From Heterocephalus glaber (lineage: Eukaryota; Chordata; Mammalia; Rodentia; Bathyergidae), in assembly GCF_000247695.1 (NCBI RefSeq), contig NW_004624805.1, forward strand, positions 3,240,967 to 3,304,966: 64,000 nt of DNA. The letters run 5' to 3'. The position numbers were made by a program, and so were the translations under genes. Positions within the stretch are counted from its first letter, which is position 1. Every line of letters starts with the position of its first letter. The notes beneath the pieces were generated by a model. It had not been told where the DNA came from, ran no database searches, and saw only the letters and a list, made by a program, of their open reading frames with translations. Positions 23,565-35,672 of this stretch are shown piece by piece.

Positions 23565-24421
23565 GTAAAGTTTCAGAAAACAATCGGGAGTTTCACCCCC
23601 CTGGATTTGTTGCCAGCAATTCTGATTCCTTTTCACCGGGTGAACAAGGCAGCCCAGGCTAGCAGGTCTGGGGTGCAGTGGGAAAACTGTTCTCCTCCGG
23701 GGGAGCGCTCTTCCCTGGAATCTGAGGTGTACAGCAGACGCAGTGAAAATGACTGCTCCCCTTTTACATGCTTGGAGAACAGCTTTGGTTGCCGGTGACA
23801 TCAGCTCTATGACAGCTCTCAGGGCACTTTTGCTAGTTGGTGGCTGAGAAGGTGCGGCGGGGTGCACACAGGGAGCGAGGACTTGGGCAGTCTCCCATTT
23901 CTAGGCTGCTTTTTTCTTGGTGGGGAGGTTACTGGGAATTGAACCTAGGAGGCACTGAGCTCCATCCCCAGCCCTTTTGTTTGTTTTATTTTGAGACAGG
24001 CTGTTGCTAAATTACCCAGGCTCACCTCTAACTTGTGATCCTCCTGTCTCAGCCTCCCAAGTAACTGGGGTGATGGGCCTGGGCACTCTCTCTTACTCCT
24101 GTCTTGCAGAGTAGTGAGCCCGGCTGCATGGGGCTTTAATCTCCTCTCCATTTGATGCAGTGGTACTGTGTAAGTTGGGTGGGGGTTTGGGCTTGTGCGT
24201 GTAGCCCACTTGAAACATAAAGTATTGTTTTGGAGAGGTAGAAAGTCCCCTGGTGTGTAGTGATCGCTGGTGTCCTGTGCCCTGCACACAGGAGACACAC
24301 TGGTGGGCACAAAGGAGTGATACAGAGGAGTCTGCTACTGCGCCCCCAGATGGGGCCCAGAGCTGCACCATCCAGGTGGGCTGCTGGAGGAGGAATGCTG
24401 AGCTCGTGCCTCCCTTTCCAG
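23565..24421 (+). other. Intron between exons at 23039 and 24422
   Basis: Contains a fused ID/B1 SINE in reverse at 23915-24072. The rest is unique, ending CTCCCTTTCCAG. Confidence 0.75.
23915..24072 (-). repeat. Fused ID + B1-like SINE, reverse
   Basis: GGGAATTGAACCTAGGAGG and CTCCATCCCCAGCCC (inverted ID) run into TTTGAGACAGGCTGTTGC and CTCAGCCTCCCAAGTAACTG (inverted 7SL-type half). Confidence 0.8.
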
Positions 24422-24650
24422 CAGCAGAGTTCGGGGAGCCCACTTCTGAGCAGACTGGTGCAGCCGCCACTGGGAAGCCTGGGACTCCAGCGGCAACCTC
24501 AGCTTCCTGGAAGCAGCAGGATTCCTCCGAACAGCTGGCAGAGAAGCACTGCAAGAGCCCGTGCGCCATGTTTGCTGCCGGAGAAATCAAAGTGCCCACG
24601 GGAGAGGGAGTCCTTGACTCACCCGGCAAAACCATGTCGATTAAAGAGAG
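24422..24650 (+). CDS. SVIL: SVIL coding exon, residues 981-1057
   Basis: Encodes [23 protein letters not shown] sequence (here [20 protein letters not shown]) and [11 protein letters not shown]. The [10 protein letters not shown] and MSIKER motifs are conserved. Acceptor CCCTTTCCAG, donor AAAGAGAG|GTAATG (phase 2), followed in the next exon by the A that completes Arg of [13 protein letters not shown]. Confidence 0.96.
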
Positions 24651-25130
24651 GTAATGCACACTCCTGCACACTCCTGAGGGGGGTGATTCTCCTGGGGAGG
24701 AGCTTGCAACTCGGCCTTCGAGAAAGATCCGAGTAGGGGCCAGATGTGAAAGCACAGGTCTGACTCCAGGCGCAGGTGTGCTGCGATGGCAGAACAACTG
24801 GGGAGACTTTGAGAGTGAACTGCCTGCACCTCAGCCACCGACTCACAGGGCTAAGGAGAGCCAGTTCTGATGAAGAAACAAACAGAAGCAGATTTTTGCT
24901 TGCTTCGCTTATTTGTACACCTCTTTTCTTTTGATATCAAATTCTTTGATTATCTACTTATAGGAGATGCAATCTGGGCAAACTCGTGAACCATTCTGTG
25001 ATGGCATAAAATAAGTACATAGGGAATGAAGATTAATTCATATATAGAATCTGTAGCTTTGGGGTTAGATTCTGTGTTTTGTTTACTTTAGTGGAAGTGA
25101 GCTAAAGGCTTTTCTGAATCATACTTGTTT

Positions 25131-25204
25131 GCAACACTAGGGACTAAACCCAGGGCCTTGGGCATGCCAGGCAGGCCCTGTACCATGGAGCGGCACCCAG
25201 CCCT
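25131..25204 (-). repeat. ID-family SINE, reverse
   Basis: CACTAGGGACTAAACCCAGG through ACCATGGAGCGGCACCCAGC; a diverged inverted ID. Confidence 0.7.
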
Positions 25205-26492
25205 GGGAGTTTTCTACCAAACGACAGCTGTGAATGGTTCCACATAAGTATCAGCACTGAGCCCTCACTTCATTCAAAGCATAATGTAGGTTGGAAAGAA
25301 CAGATTTCAATGGAGGGATGCGGGTGATGGGAACTAAATTATTTTGAGGATATAGTGCTCTCATTAGCCTTTAGCCACAGTTGATTTGAGCTGCAGAAGA
25401 TGCAGTCGTGCTAGGAGCTCATGAAGAGCTGGCACCCAGCTGTCACTAGGAGAGCTGTTCCCACCACGTGTTCCCATGCTGGTGCCATCCTGGACCTTCC
25501 CTGGCACCTCCTCCACGTGTGGGTTCTCCTGCTGTGCCGGGCACAGGTCCCTCTTGCTTTTTTAGGACTCTTTTAAACTACCTAAGACTCTATGTCAAAC
25601 CACAGTGAAAATTCCGTTTTTCAAGCCACGCTTCGGTAACATTAGTCATAAAATATTAGACAGAACAGAGCATTTTTTAAATAACAAATTAATAAGAGAG
25701 TTGAATCTTATTTACTTCCACCATTAATTATTTAAAATGCACAATAAATGAGACCTACCAGGACAAGATGGTCACAGAGAAAGAAAGAGGGAGAGAGAGG
25801 TGTCCGGACTCAGGGAAGCAGTCTGGCCTATCGAAAGTCCTCCTGAACGAAAACCTGGCTCGTATTTTGATCCCTAGGACCTAAGTATTGATAAAAGGTA
25901 AACATCATTTACATAGTTCTGATGTTTTATTTATTTGCAGACATTATTGGGATAAAATTCCAGTGGGAAATACTACTATTCTACTGCCTTCTTTCAAAGG
26001 CCTTTACAGGGACCATCTTTGGATCTGTCCTTTCCACTGGGACTTTGAACGTTACACGACAAGGCTCCGTCTGCCCTCTGAGCCATACTTCTCTGTGTGC
26101 TTGTCCATCTTAATAAACTTTAGTTGACTTTTATCTTTCCCAAAGCAATTTTAACTCTACTATAAAATTCTCATTTTTGAAACTTTACAACTTCTTAACC
26201 TTGGTTAGGTGGACATCTGAGAAGCTCACGGATGAGTGTAAGGCTTCCTTGAGCTGCCCAGAAGTGCATCTGAAGTTGAGTTGAGTGTGTGCAGCAGATT
26301 CCTGGTGGTCGGTGGGGCCCTAAATAATCACTGTCTCAGAGTGCCCTGACCCAGTCTGTTCCGAATCTCCAACATTAGGGATGCTTGCTAAATAGTCAGC
26401 TGCTGAGCTTACTTTGCTTGCCTGCCTACCTCCCCTTTCTTTCTTTCCTTTTCTTCCTCCATCCCTCTGTCCCTCCCTCTATCTTTCTCTGT

Positions 26493-26570
26493 GGTGGTGC
26501 TGGGAATGGGACCCAGGGTGGTGGGCATGCAGGTGAGCACTCTACCAATGAACCACACCTCCAGCCCTAA
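26493..26570 (-). repeat. ID-family SINE, reverse
   Basis: GGTGCTGGGAATGGGACCC through ACCAATGAACCACACCTCC; a diverged inverted ID preceded by a pyrimidine-rich tract (26420-26490). Confidence 0.7.
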
Positions 26571-27175
26571 TTGTTAAAATCTCCCTTTGAAAAAGGATGC
26601 AGAGCACTTTACTTAGCAGTTGTACATTGTTATAGTTTATATAACATAATTAATATATGTTATACACAAGTTATGCTAACACAACTATATCGCCAGAGAT
26701 CTTTCTCCCTTTCTTTAATAATACTTTTGTTTGTACCTTGTTGAAAATGACAAAACTACATAACTTTACAGTCCATCCACAACAGCTTTTACCTAAGCGA
26801 GGCTCTAATCGCTTCTCATCGTGAATTTGGAAGAATGAAGTTTGGCTTATTTAAAATATTGTTCATACATTTATTTGGGCTTTGCCTTTGTTTCCTGGGG
26901 TAACATAAAATTAGAGGACATTTCAACCTCGTGCTGCTTCCTTTACCTGAAGAAGGACTTAGATCCAGCAGCCTCCAGGACCTGCGGTGAATAGAACTGG
27001 TCCCCATCTGCCCCATGCACATGGCTACTGCGTACCACATTCATATTGGTGTTTTAGCAGCTAACGCTGTTCAGACAACATGATAAGGGGACAAAATTCT
27101 AGCTAGATATCAGTATTAGAAGGTTTTCACCTTTCTTCCGTATTAACTTTCTCAATTCATGTATTCTTCTTGCTG

Positions 27176-27256
27176 TGTAGAATCAGGGCTCGTGCAATCC
27201 TCCTGCTTCAGCCTCCCCAAGTAACTGGAAATACAGCTGCTTGTCACCACACCCAG
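27176..27256 (-). repeat. B1-like SINE fragment, reverse
   Basis: GCAATCCTCCTGCTTCAGCC and CCCCAAGTAACTGG are the inverted left part of a 7SL-derived SINE. Confidence 0.65.
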
Positions 27257-28267
27257 GTCGATTCCCATACTCTTCACTTAGCTTCTTCCAAGTACGTTTT
27301 CACTTTAAAATTGAGATCCTAAGAAATGGAGTGTGGGATTCACAGATTTCCTTTGTCATGTCGTCTAAATAGCTGTACCCTAAGGCATGTGGTTCCGTCT
27401 TCCTGAACCTCATGGTCTCTGCCTTCTCCTGTCGGGAATGTGACTGTCAAGTTTTCTACACCGACTTCCACCAAGTGTCCTTTGCTCCTGTATGGCCCTG
27501 AGCGTTTGGCAGGCAGTGTCTCATCTAGTGCTCCTGCAGCAGTGTCACCTCCTCATTTGTAGATAAAAAGTGTGAGAACTACGAAATGATGGGAGTCCTC
27601 CATGCAAGTCTCTTTTAGAACATATGTTTGATGCTCATAAAAACACGTCTAAAAGTTCCTTTCATATTTCCTGGCATCTTAAATAACAAATTTGAACCCC
27701 AACTAGCACAAAACACAGGGTGCAATTTCCTTTGACCACAGGATCGATGACAACCACTATTTTATAACTGTCTAAATGATTTGATCCAAATTGGCCCTGT
27801 TTGGGAACTTCTTTGAAATGCACTGTTAATGACATAACTCTTCTGTTATTTAGGGACAAAACCTTCAGTGCCGCATCAAAGGACACCGGGCCCTTAGAAA
27901 GCTGATGTCTGTTTGCTGAAGCATCTGCTTTTGTGCTGGGGAGAAGCTGACGGAGAAGGGGAGAAAGACCCCCCTTTCTCTCAGGGACCTGGGAGGCGAG
28001 GAAGGCCTAGCGGAGCTCCCCACGATGGTGACGGGTCTGCCCCACACCTCCCACCAGCCTACCAGGGCCACTCGGGCCCCCTATGTCCGGCCATGAGCCT
28101 CCTTCACCCTCTGCACCCCAACCAGCCAGAGGCCACGTCCCTGACTCCCCAGCACACCCAGGTTCTGACATCGGAGCCAGGAGAGCGCAGCCACTGCAGC
28201 CCCCCAGGCTCCCGAGAAAGGAGTAGGACCCAAGGCTGTTCCCCTTGCCCCTCCCTCTCTCGTCTCT

Positions 28268-28650
28268 GATGTGTCCTTGTCTTCGTGCTTTCTATTGCTG
28301 TAACAGAATACTTGAGTCTGGCTAATTAGAAGGGGAAGAAGTTTATTTTGACTCTCAAGCCTAGAGGGTAGGACTCCAGGATCCAGCGGCCACCTAGGCC
28401 TTGGGCTGCTTCACAGCACAGTGGAAGTCGGAAGAGCCACAGGCATTTGTGGACACTGAAAAACCTGAAGGGGGCTTCGCTCCTGGGATAACCAGTCCAG
28501 TCCGGAGAGAGCAGGACCTCATGCCCAGGGACAGCCATTGGCCCTGCTAGGGTCTGCGCACCTCCCGAGAGCCCTGCCCACGGCTGCCATCCCAGAGGGC
28601 AGTCCGATCCGCATTCCTGTCTCAAGACGCCCTGTGTGCGAACCAGAGCA
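28268..28650 (+). repeat. LTR-like dispersed repeat, forward, diverged
   Basis: Begins with TTTCTATTGCTGTAACAGAA and AGAAGTTTATTTTGACTC, like the first part of the copies at 57255 and 63022. The 3' part is diverged, so the right boundary is approximate. Confidence 0.55.
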
Positions 28651-30745
28651 GTCTCCATGGGAAAGACAGGGGGGCTGAGCTCAGTGGTGGGGCCAGGCTC
28701 AGCATTGTGAGGGCCCGGTTTTCAGGTCCCCGGAACATGGAAAGGGCCTGTGATCTCCTCCTCCAGCCTGCACCCCGGCCAAGACCAAGATCCAAGCATT
28801 TGTCCGGGCTGCTCAGCTCTATCAAGTCTGTGGGGTTGCCTACATTTCTCAAAAATGAGGGAACATTTCTAAAGAGAGAGAGAAAAACACCTCATTTGAT
28901 ATTAGGGACACGTGTTTGCCTGTCCCATATTTGACCCAGGCCTGACTGCTCTGAGCTTGAAAGACTCATTCCAACCAGGGCTCTCAGGCCAGAATTCCCT
29001 GGTGGAAAAGTGTGGGCTGTGGCGAGGCGTACACATTTCCCTGGCAACCTGGCAAACACGCCCACAGGCCGCAGGCCGGGCCTGGGGTTAACAGGCTAAT
29101 CGGTGCACTCACTGGGTCCCCAGCTCGGACGAAGCACATGCCCTGCTCACCACATCCCAGCCATGCACACAGCACTTGCCTTGGCAGAGCTTTGGGCGCT
29201 GGCAGGTGTTTGAATTGCACAGGCAGGAGTGCATGTTGCACAGAGGCCCAGGCACGTAGCCCTCTCCCGTGGACAGCCGTCTGTGGTAGAGCAGGGCTGT
29301 GAGATCGCAAGAGGAGAGGACACTTTGGGAAAGACTTCCCATCCCCCTTAGCTTATGAAACACCGAGCAGGAAATCTAAAGGGGCTGGAGTAGCACACCT
29401 AGGCTGCAGTGCATGCTGTTTTGAAGTTAGTCATCATTTGTCCTCTGCAGGCCAGGGCTGGGTCCAATGCCACGTGGGCTCGGTTGAAGCACAGTTCCTC
29501 CCATATTATTCTGGTTACTCTGTAGACTTTGGAAGTCCCTAACGATGACCCTGCCAGTACTTCTAGAAGCAAAATGTCAGGGTTTTGGGAAGGAGGAATT
29601 CTTTGAAGGCCATCCAGGGAGGGAGCGGGGAGAACATTAGGAGAGAGCCAGAGTACTGTGTGAAGACGGAAAGACCAAGGCACAGATGTGTCTGTGGCTG
29701 ACAGAGCAGTGGAGGGAGACAGCAGGGCCTTGCTCAGCTCTGACAGCAAGAGCTGTCTGTGGGTAAGCACCACCTGTCAGAGCGGAGAAGCAGGGTCGTT
29801 TCTCAGACGTTACTGTGCTGATCCAGAGTGGAAGATGCACAACAACGTGATTCCAGACTCCATCTTTTCTTTTAATGAATCAGTTATGGATGCTTCAGAG
29901 CAGCCACTGGAGAGGACGCAGGACTATTCAAGTGGTATCATCATTGCTTCCAACATCTGGGAGCTTCATTCCTCCAGACTGCAGCTCATTCTTTTTAATA
30001 AACTCATCTCACAGGATGAACTTGATTTTTTTCAATTCCCTTAAATCGTTTGGGATCCAATCTGATTAATGAGGTGGAAGGTCAAGATGAATAACTACTT
30101 GTGTGAGTCAAAGGTAAAGAAAGGGACAGACGCTGGTTCTGAGGCCGGTTAGTGAGGAGACCATCAGCGCATGAAAGCTTCCTGCACAGACCGCGGGGTG
30201 GAGGCCTCTCCACCGGGGTGTGAACGTGAGGGCATGCCCCCTCTTGAAAGTCTCACTTAATGATGCTTTGAGACCTTTGAAAGCTAATGCAGAAGGCAAG
30301 TGCTAATTACTTCTTTTAATGATTTGATTGTGTCAGATTCTTTTTTCTTATTAGAGCAAAACTAACTCATTCAAAATAATTGGAAAAGAGACAAATATTA
30401 GGCATTTTCCAGTACACAATGCAGATTAAAATACTTAAAGGACTTCAGATATTGTGTTCCAAATACATGAACCAGTCCATGGGGCACAGAGAGTGTTCCA
30501 AACATTAAATTTGTGACATTTAAAACTCCACAGAGCCTCGATGTGGGCTCTGCCTTACACAGATAAGGCAGCATCCTCCATTTTGTAGAACGGGCATGTG
30601 GGCTCCTGCCTGCTACACACAGCAGAAAGAAAGATGAGAAGGGAAGAGGAGGAGGAGACTGAAGAAGGGGGGTAGAACTGAGGGTCCCCACTCCTGCTCC
30701 TTTGGGGAGTTCTTTTCTTCATGTCTCACTTCTGTTATGTGACCA

Positions 30746-30821
30746 GTGCACACCAGGGATCGAACCTAAGGCCTCAGGAATGTCCAGTCCACACTCTACC
30801 CCTGAACTGCATCCCCAGCCT
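30746..30821 (-). repeat. ID-family SINE, reverse
   Basis: CACCAGGGATCGAACCTAAG through CTGAACTGCATCCCCAGCC. Confidence 0.8.
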
Positions 30822-31627
30822 GAGTTCACATTTAAGTAACACAAAATTTGTTTTCTTATTTGTTAACAAGCTTTTGTCACAGAGTATGTGCCATCCTATT
30901 TCCATTCAAATATTTAATGCAATCAGGAAATTAGCAGAAGGGCCTCTGGAGACCTGGCAGTCCAGTGCCCGACAGGACAAATCGGGAAGACAGAGCCAGG
31001 GGACCTGAGTGGAGATAATTTCCTAGTTATTGAGATGGTTTGAACATCGGCTCCAGTAAAAGTAGCTCCACTGCTTTTTTGCCTTTTGTCTCTGCCCTGT
31101 TTGTCCACCTTAAATGCCCAGGACTTATTCGTTCATTGTAACACAGTTAGCTAAAACAGCATCATGTTAGTGAAAATAACTTCTCAAGATAGCAGTGTCT
31201 AGGCAGCTTTAGATCAAGTCACACCAGGGTTGAACTAAAGTAGGTTAGATACAAATCTTAGTTAATTAGATTCTTTCCCTTGGGGAGAACTGAAGTGATA
31301 ATTTTTTTAAATGGGTTTGTAGAAAATCATTTTTGTATTAAGATGCATTGGAAGGACCAAGTTCATTTGGAAGAAAAGAACAAGGCTTAGCATAGGAGGA
31401 GAAACATTATAAACATTATAATTTTCTTTAATTGAAATGTATATGAGTGTCTTTTCATTGCTTTATATGTTTATGTTTTGAAACCCATTGGTGTGATATT
31501 TTCTACAAAGAACGACACTTTCATAATCTAAGGTCATTCCAAGAAATGATCAGAAGGGGTCACTAGGAGACACTTTTCACTGGTATTGGCAACTTTCATC
31601 TCTTGCCCTGAGGGAAAAGCAGAGCCA

Positions 31628-31712
31628 TTTTTTTTTTTGGTACCAGGGATTGAACTTGGGTCCTTGTGCTTGCGAGGCAGGCAGTGGCACCACCGAGCTA
31701 AATCCCCGGGCC
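31628..31712 (-). repeat. ID SINE of the CCGCCTGCC subtype, reverse
   Basis: A T run then GGTACCAGGGATTGAACTTG, and GCACCACCGAGCTAAATCCC at the other end. Little diverged, with a short tail; about 190 bases before the next exon. Confidence 0.88.
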
Positions 31713-31902
31713 AATTTCTAGGTTTTTTCGCCCTGGAGCTATTTCTTTACTGGAGGGGTGGTGCATCTTTTCCTGGCATTCAGAGTTCAACTTCGATTTT
31801 CACTCCCCTGCAGAGACCTTCAGGATCCTCTTAGAAAGCGACGTTTCTAGGTTGGAAGAGTGCAGTGCTGACTTCTCTTTGACTGGCATGTTTTCCTTCT
31901 AG

Positions 31903-32032
31903 ACTAGCACTGTTGAAGAAGAGCGGTGAGGAAGACTGGAAGAACAGACTTAACCGAAAGCAGGACTACAGCAAAGCATCTGGCACTAGCAGCCTGCATA
32001 TCCAAGAAGTGGAGCAATCACTTAAAAAGAAG
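31903..32032 (+). CDS. SVIL: SVIL coding exon, residues 1057-1100
   Basis: Acceptor TTCCTTCTAG, donor AAGAAG|GTAATG. Reads [20 protein letters not shown] and ends [14 protein letters not shown]. The [12 protein letters not shown] motif is a supervillin hallmark and resembles the earlier [11 protein letters not shown]. Phase 2 in, phase 0 out; the next exon follows as RVSESRESQ. Confidence 0.96.
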
Positions 32033-32786
32033 GTAATGCTTTCTTTCTGTGTTAGGAAAAAGTATTCTAACTAACCTCACATTTGAACGTGTGCCCTGGA
32101 GACTGGCGTATGGCTCACTAATCCCTGTCTTGGAGCATTTGTGTTTTCTTGCCTTGAGGCTGAACACCTCCTCTGTCTCAAAGTTGCTTAAATCAGTCAA
32201 AAGGTCAAGTCTTAGGATATTACGGAATTGATCACAGCATCAGGCATAAGGCCTCAGTGAGGAGGGGCTTAAAAGTTTTAAATTGTGCACACAGTCAAAA
32301 ACTTTCTTAAGTGAAGTCTGGCTTTAGAATGTGGATCAAATGAAAAACTTTAATTCCCTACTAACAAGCGTAAGTTATATTTAATAAATGGACTTGAATT
32401 TCCTCTGCAGAGATTTGAGACTTAAGCATAAAGCACAAGGACATCAGTGTGGTCTGTGAGTGCTTTCTTCCTGCGCAGGCTGCTCGGTGATGAGGAGCAT
32501 GCCTTTTATGGATGTACAGCAACATATGTTACAAGTTTAAATAAAATCATGTTAGACATGGTGCTCAGTGCTCACAAGCATTTTGAGTGCAAGGGCACTG
32601 ATGAGTTGTGAAATTACAAATGTAATGACGACCAGCCTTTGATCAGCTTTGCACACTTTCAAAACCGGTATGACATCCATGCTGGCTGGCCCTCCAACTC
32701 CAAACGCACTTCAAGGCTGGAGGCAAAGGGACAGCGTATAAGCAACTGGTTGGTCACTTGGACCTCTTGTAGTTCTAAAATAAAGG

Positions 32787-32900
32787 ATCTGTGATGATCC
32801 ACACTTGCAGTCCCAGCTACGCGGGAGGCTAAGGTAGGAGGGTCACCTGAGCCTAGGATTCAGAACCAGCCAGGGCAACAGCGGAAGGCCCCATCTCAAA
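32787..32900 (+). repeat. B1-like SINE, forward
   Basis: GCAGTCCCAGCTACGCGGGA, GGAGGGTCACCTGAGCC and CCAGCCAGGGCAACAGC are 7SL/B1 landmarks in order. Confidence 0.8.
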
Positions 32901-33253
32901 ACTGAAATAAAACAAGGATCTGTGAAAGAGAGAAATGATGAGTGTGACTTTTGCACAGTAAGGAACTTACCTAAAATGAGAGTCCACATACTGTGGGTCA
33001 GGAGTGCTGGCTTATTTAGGGTGGTACTTCTATGTCAACATAGGGGACGACACAACAGCAATTTGAATTCTCTGTTCTAGTGTTCAAGATAATAATAACT
33101 AAAGACATTTAATCTCAGCCATTGATAAAGCTCTCAGCTATAACTAGAACATTAAAATGTGTACATCTGATACATAGGTCTCAAGGTGAAAGAAAGCTAG
33201 GTCCATCCAATACAGTAATGTATCCCCAGCCCACATCTTTTATTTCAGTGAAT

Positions 33254-33345
33254 CTTGGAGCTAGAGATGGCACTCAGTGGTAGAACCCTGACCTAGCATG
33301 CATACGGCCCAGGGTTCGATCCCCAGCACTGCAAAAAGAAAATCT
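33254..33345 (+). repeat. ID-family SINE (classical type), forward
   Basis: CACTCAGTGGTAGAACCC, CCTAGCATGCATACGGCCC and GGTTCGATCCCCAGCAC, then an A-rich tail. Confidence 0.85.
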
Positions 33346-35117
33346 TGAAACAACTTTAACACAGACTTCATGAGCAAAGCTGTCAACGAACCTGTGATGG
33401 CACGGAGCAGTGGCCAGTATCTTACTGGTTTCCAGGCCTTCAGGAGCTGAAGGTCTCCCATAGCCAGGTGAAAATTAAAATGACGCTACAAGGCACAAAA
33501 CAAGACAGATTCCCCACGCATGGTGCTGCCCACTTGAGAGACCGAGAGGTCTCCAAACTTCAGAGGCCATGGGCAGGGATGAGTCTGAACCGCTGCCCAC
33601 ATGGCAAAGGTTTGGAGAGGCCTGGAGGTGTCAAGTCCCCTGCAGTTGTCCTTGGGGTAGGAACCCAGTGATAGTGACTGGGGCTTGAGTGTGCACTGCT
33701 GTCACGGGACTCCTAGGTGCTACTGAAGCTGCAGCCACGTGAACTCATTATCCCTGCCCTCCTCCATGGCTTGGCCCACTTTGGCATGGGACAGTAAGCT
33801 CCTTGAAGTTATAATAAGCCAACCTAGGCTGGGATCTTCACTACTGACCTTGGGAAACCTCAAGTTCAGTTGATGTCTCGTGGTTTTCAGCTGGCCAGTG
33901 ACAGCCCCTGGGTCCGCTACTTCCCAGGGGCTGGCAGTGTATTTCAAAGACCCCTGCGCTGTGCTCAGATGTGGTAGACCAGGTGTCCGACATGAAGAAT
34001 GGCCCTGTGGGATCGCTGCCCTGGAGAAGGAATGACACTGGATGTGTGCAGGAGGCTGGGGCTTGTTCCTGGGTCCTTCTAAACTTGCCCGGGCAGAGCT
34101 GCTCAGAGGGCAGGACTGGAACCTTCCATTCTTCCCATTACAGGGGTAGAAAGGAGCTGGATTCCTGGTCAGGTCCTCACTTCCAAATCTGTGAATTCAC
34201 CAAACAGCAGATATCCACGGTTTCTGCACGTTCTACAGCCCGTCCTCCTGCTCGGTGTGCAGGGGGCCCTGGCCTGAGTTGTAGCTGTGGGAACACAGGA
34301 GAGGTGGGCCGGGCTGTGGCCTGGAAGTCAGTGCCATGGCCCCTGAGAAACCCTCAAAGCATGTGGGTCCGCCCTGGCCAGTAAAAGTGTAATAGGAGCC
34401 TCCCAGGCATCTTAAATGTTCCGAGAGCCACATTTAGAAAAAGAATAGGGAAGGACTGAGAATCTGAGGCTGTTCTGTTTCTGTCAAAAGGGTTGTCCCA
34501 TAGGGAAAGGCCTCGAGGTGCATCTCCCTTGGAGTCCTATTTGGTAGAATGGCCTTGTTTCAGACCATAAATAGTTTTTTGAGACCTGAGAGTTTTCCTT
34601 TGGGGTCTTTCAGTTAGGTCTCAGGGAGTATGGAACTCGGAAGCAGTTCCTTGCTTTCCAGTTCCCTCCTTCCAGCTGTCAGATTGATGATCCTACCTCA
34701 TTCAGGTCCTTTCTTTTCCTCCCTCAGCTGCCACCCTTCTTGCCTTTCTGCTAGGTTTAGTCCGGCCAGCGCTAACCCCACTTAAATGCGTTTGCTTCCT
34801 GTAGTGTACCCAGTTAGTTCCGAAGGCAGCCAAGCCATGCGGTTTGTAGATTTGACCTGGTCCACGCCATGTGTGATGCGTGCTCTTAAGCATGATATGT
34901 GTGCCGTTTTCTCCAGTGTTAACTCATCCCATTAGAAAGGGAAAAAAGAAGTGAGACAAAATCTTGAAGAAGTTTGGCCAGAGCCTCTTTGTTACAACCA
35001 AATTGCAGGTTTTGTTTTCACCAAAAAAATTCATTTTAAATTCTAACCCAGTTCAGCCTGTTTGACGTTACAGCGTCCATGGGGACCCTCATGGCCTCCC
35101 GTAAGACAGATATCCAG

Positions 35118-35411
35118 CGGCGGGGTGTAGGCCAGTGGTAGACTCTACCACTCGTGAGGCCCAGCCCTATCTCAGCACTGTAGGGGGAAGTTGATCCGTG
35201 CTTAAGCAGGGGAGGGTAGTGCAAGCCTGTAATCTCAGCTACTCAGGAGACTGATGCAGGATGATCTCAAATTTGAGACCAACCTGGGCAGGTTAGCAAG
35301 AACCTGACTCAAAATAAAAAGGCCCAGGGCTGTAGCTCAGTGGTAGAATGCTTGCTAGGATCCGTGAGGTCCTGGATTCAATCCCTAGTAGCTAAAAAGA
35401 AGAAGAAGAAG
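35118..35411 (+). repeat. ID remnant followed by fused B1 + ID SINE, forward, with AAG tail
   Basis: A diverged ID (GGCCAGTGGTAGACTCTACC) is followed by TGTAATCTCAGCTACTCAGG and CCAACCTGGGCAGGTTAGC (7SL-type). This runs into GGCTGTAGCTCAGTGGTAGA and GGATTCAATCCCTAGTAGC (ID), ending in (AAG)n. Confidence 0.8.
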
Positions 35412-35488
35412 ATAATCATCCGGTGATCCAGTGCGTCTGACATTTCCTGGGACATTAAAAATCCTGCACTTGTTTTGGTTTTATTCTC

Positions 35489-35672
35489 AGTGCTGAGGAC
35501 TGAACCCAGGGCCCTTGCAATGAGCCACATCCTCAGCCCTTTTAATTGTTCTGAATATTTTGAGAAAAGTTCTCGCTAAGTCACAAAGTTGTCCAGGCTG
35601 GGCTCAAATTTACAACGCCCCTGCCTCAGCCTCCAAAAGTGCTGGGATTATAGGAATGGGTTCCCCCACCCA
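35489..35672 (-). repeat. Fused ID + B1-like SINE, reverse
   Basis: GCTGAGGACTGAACCCAGGG (inverted ID) followed by CCAGGCTGGGCTCAAATTTA and AAGTGCTGGGATTATAGG (inverted 7SL half). Confidence 0.8.

Larger units (their letters stand above)
24651..31902 (+). other. Long intron between exons at 24422 and 31903
   Basis: 7.25 kb with reverse ID elements at 25131-25204, 26493-26570, 30746-30821 and 31628-31712, a B1-like fragment at 27176-27256 and an LTR-like repeat at 28268-28650. A possible alternative terminal exon at 25941-26127 is discussed in the findings. No other exon is supported. Confidence 0.7.

Noticed and set aside
24093..24797. Long minus-strand open frame (over 200 codons)
   Set aside because: It is the complement of the GC-rich SVIL exon at 24422-24650 and its flanks; no splice or start context supports it.
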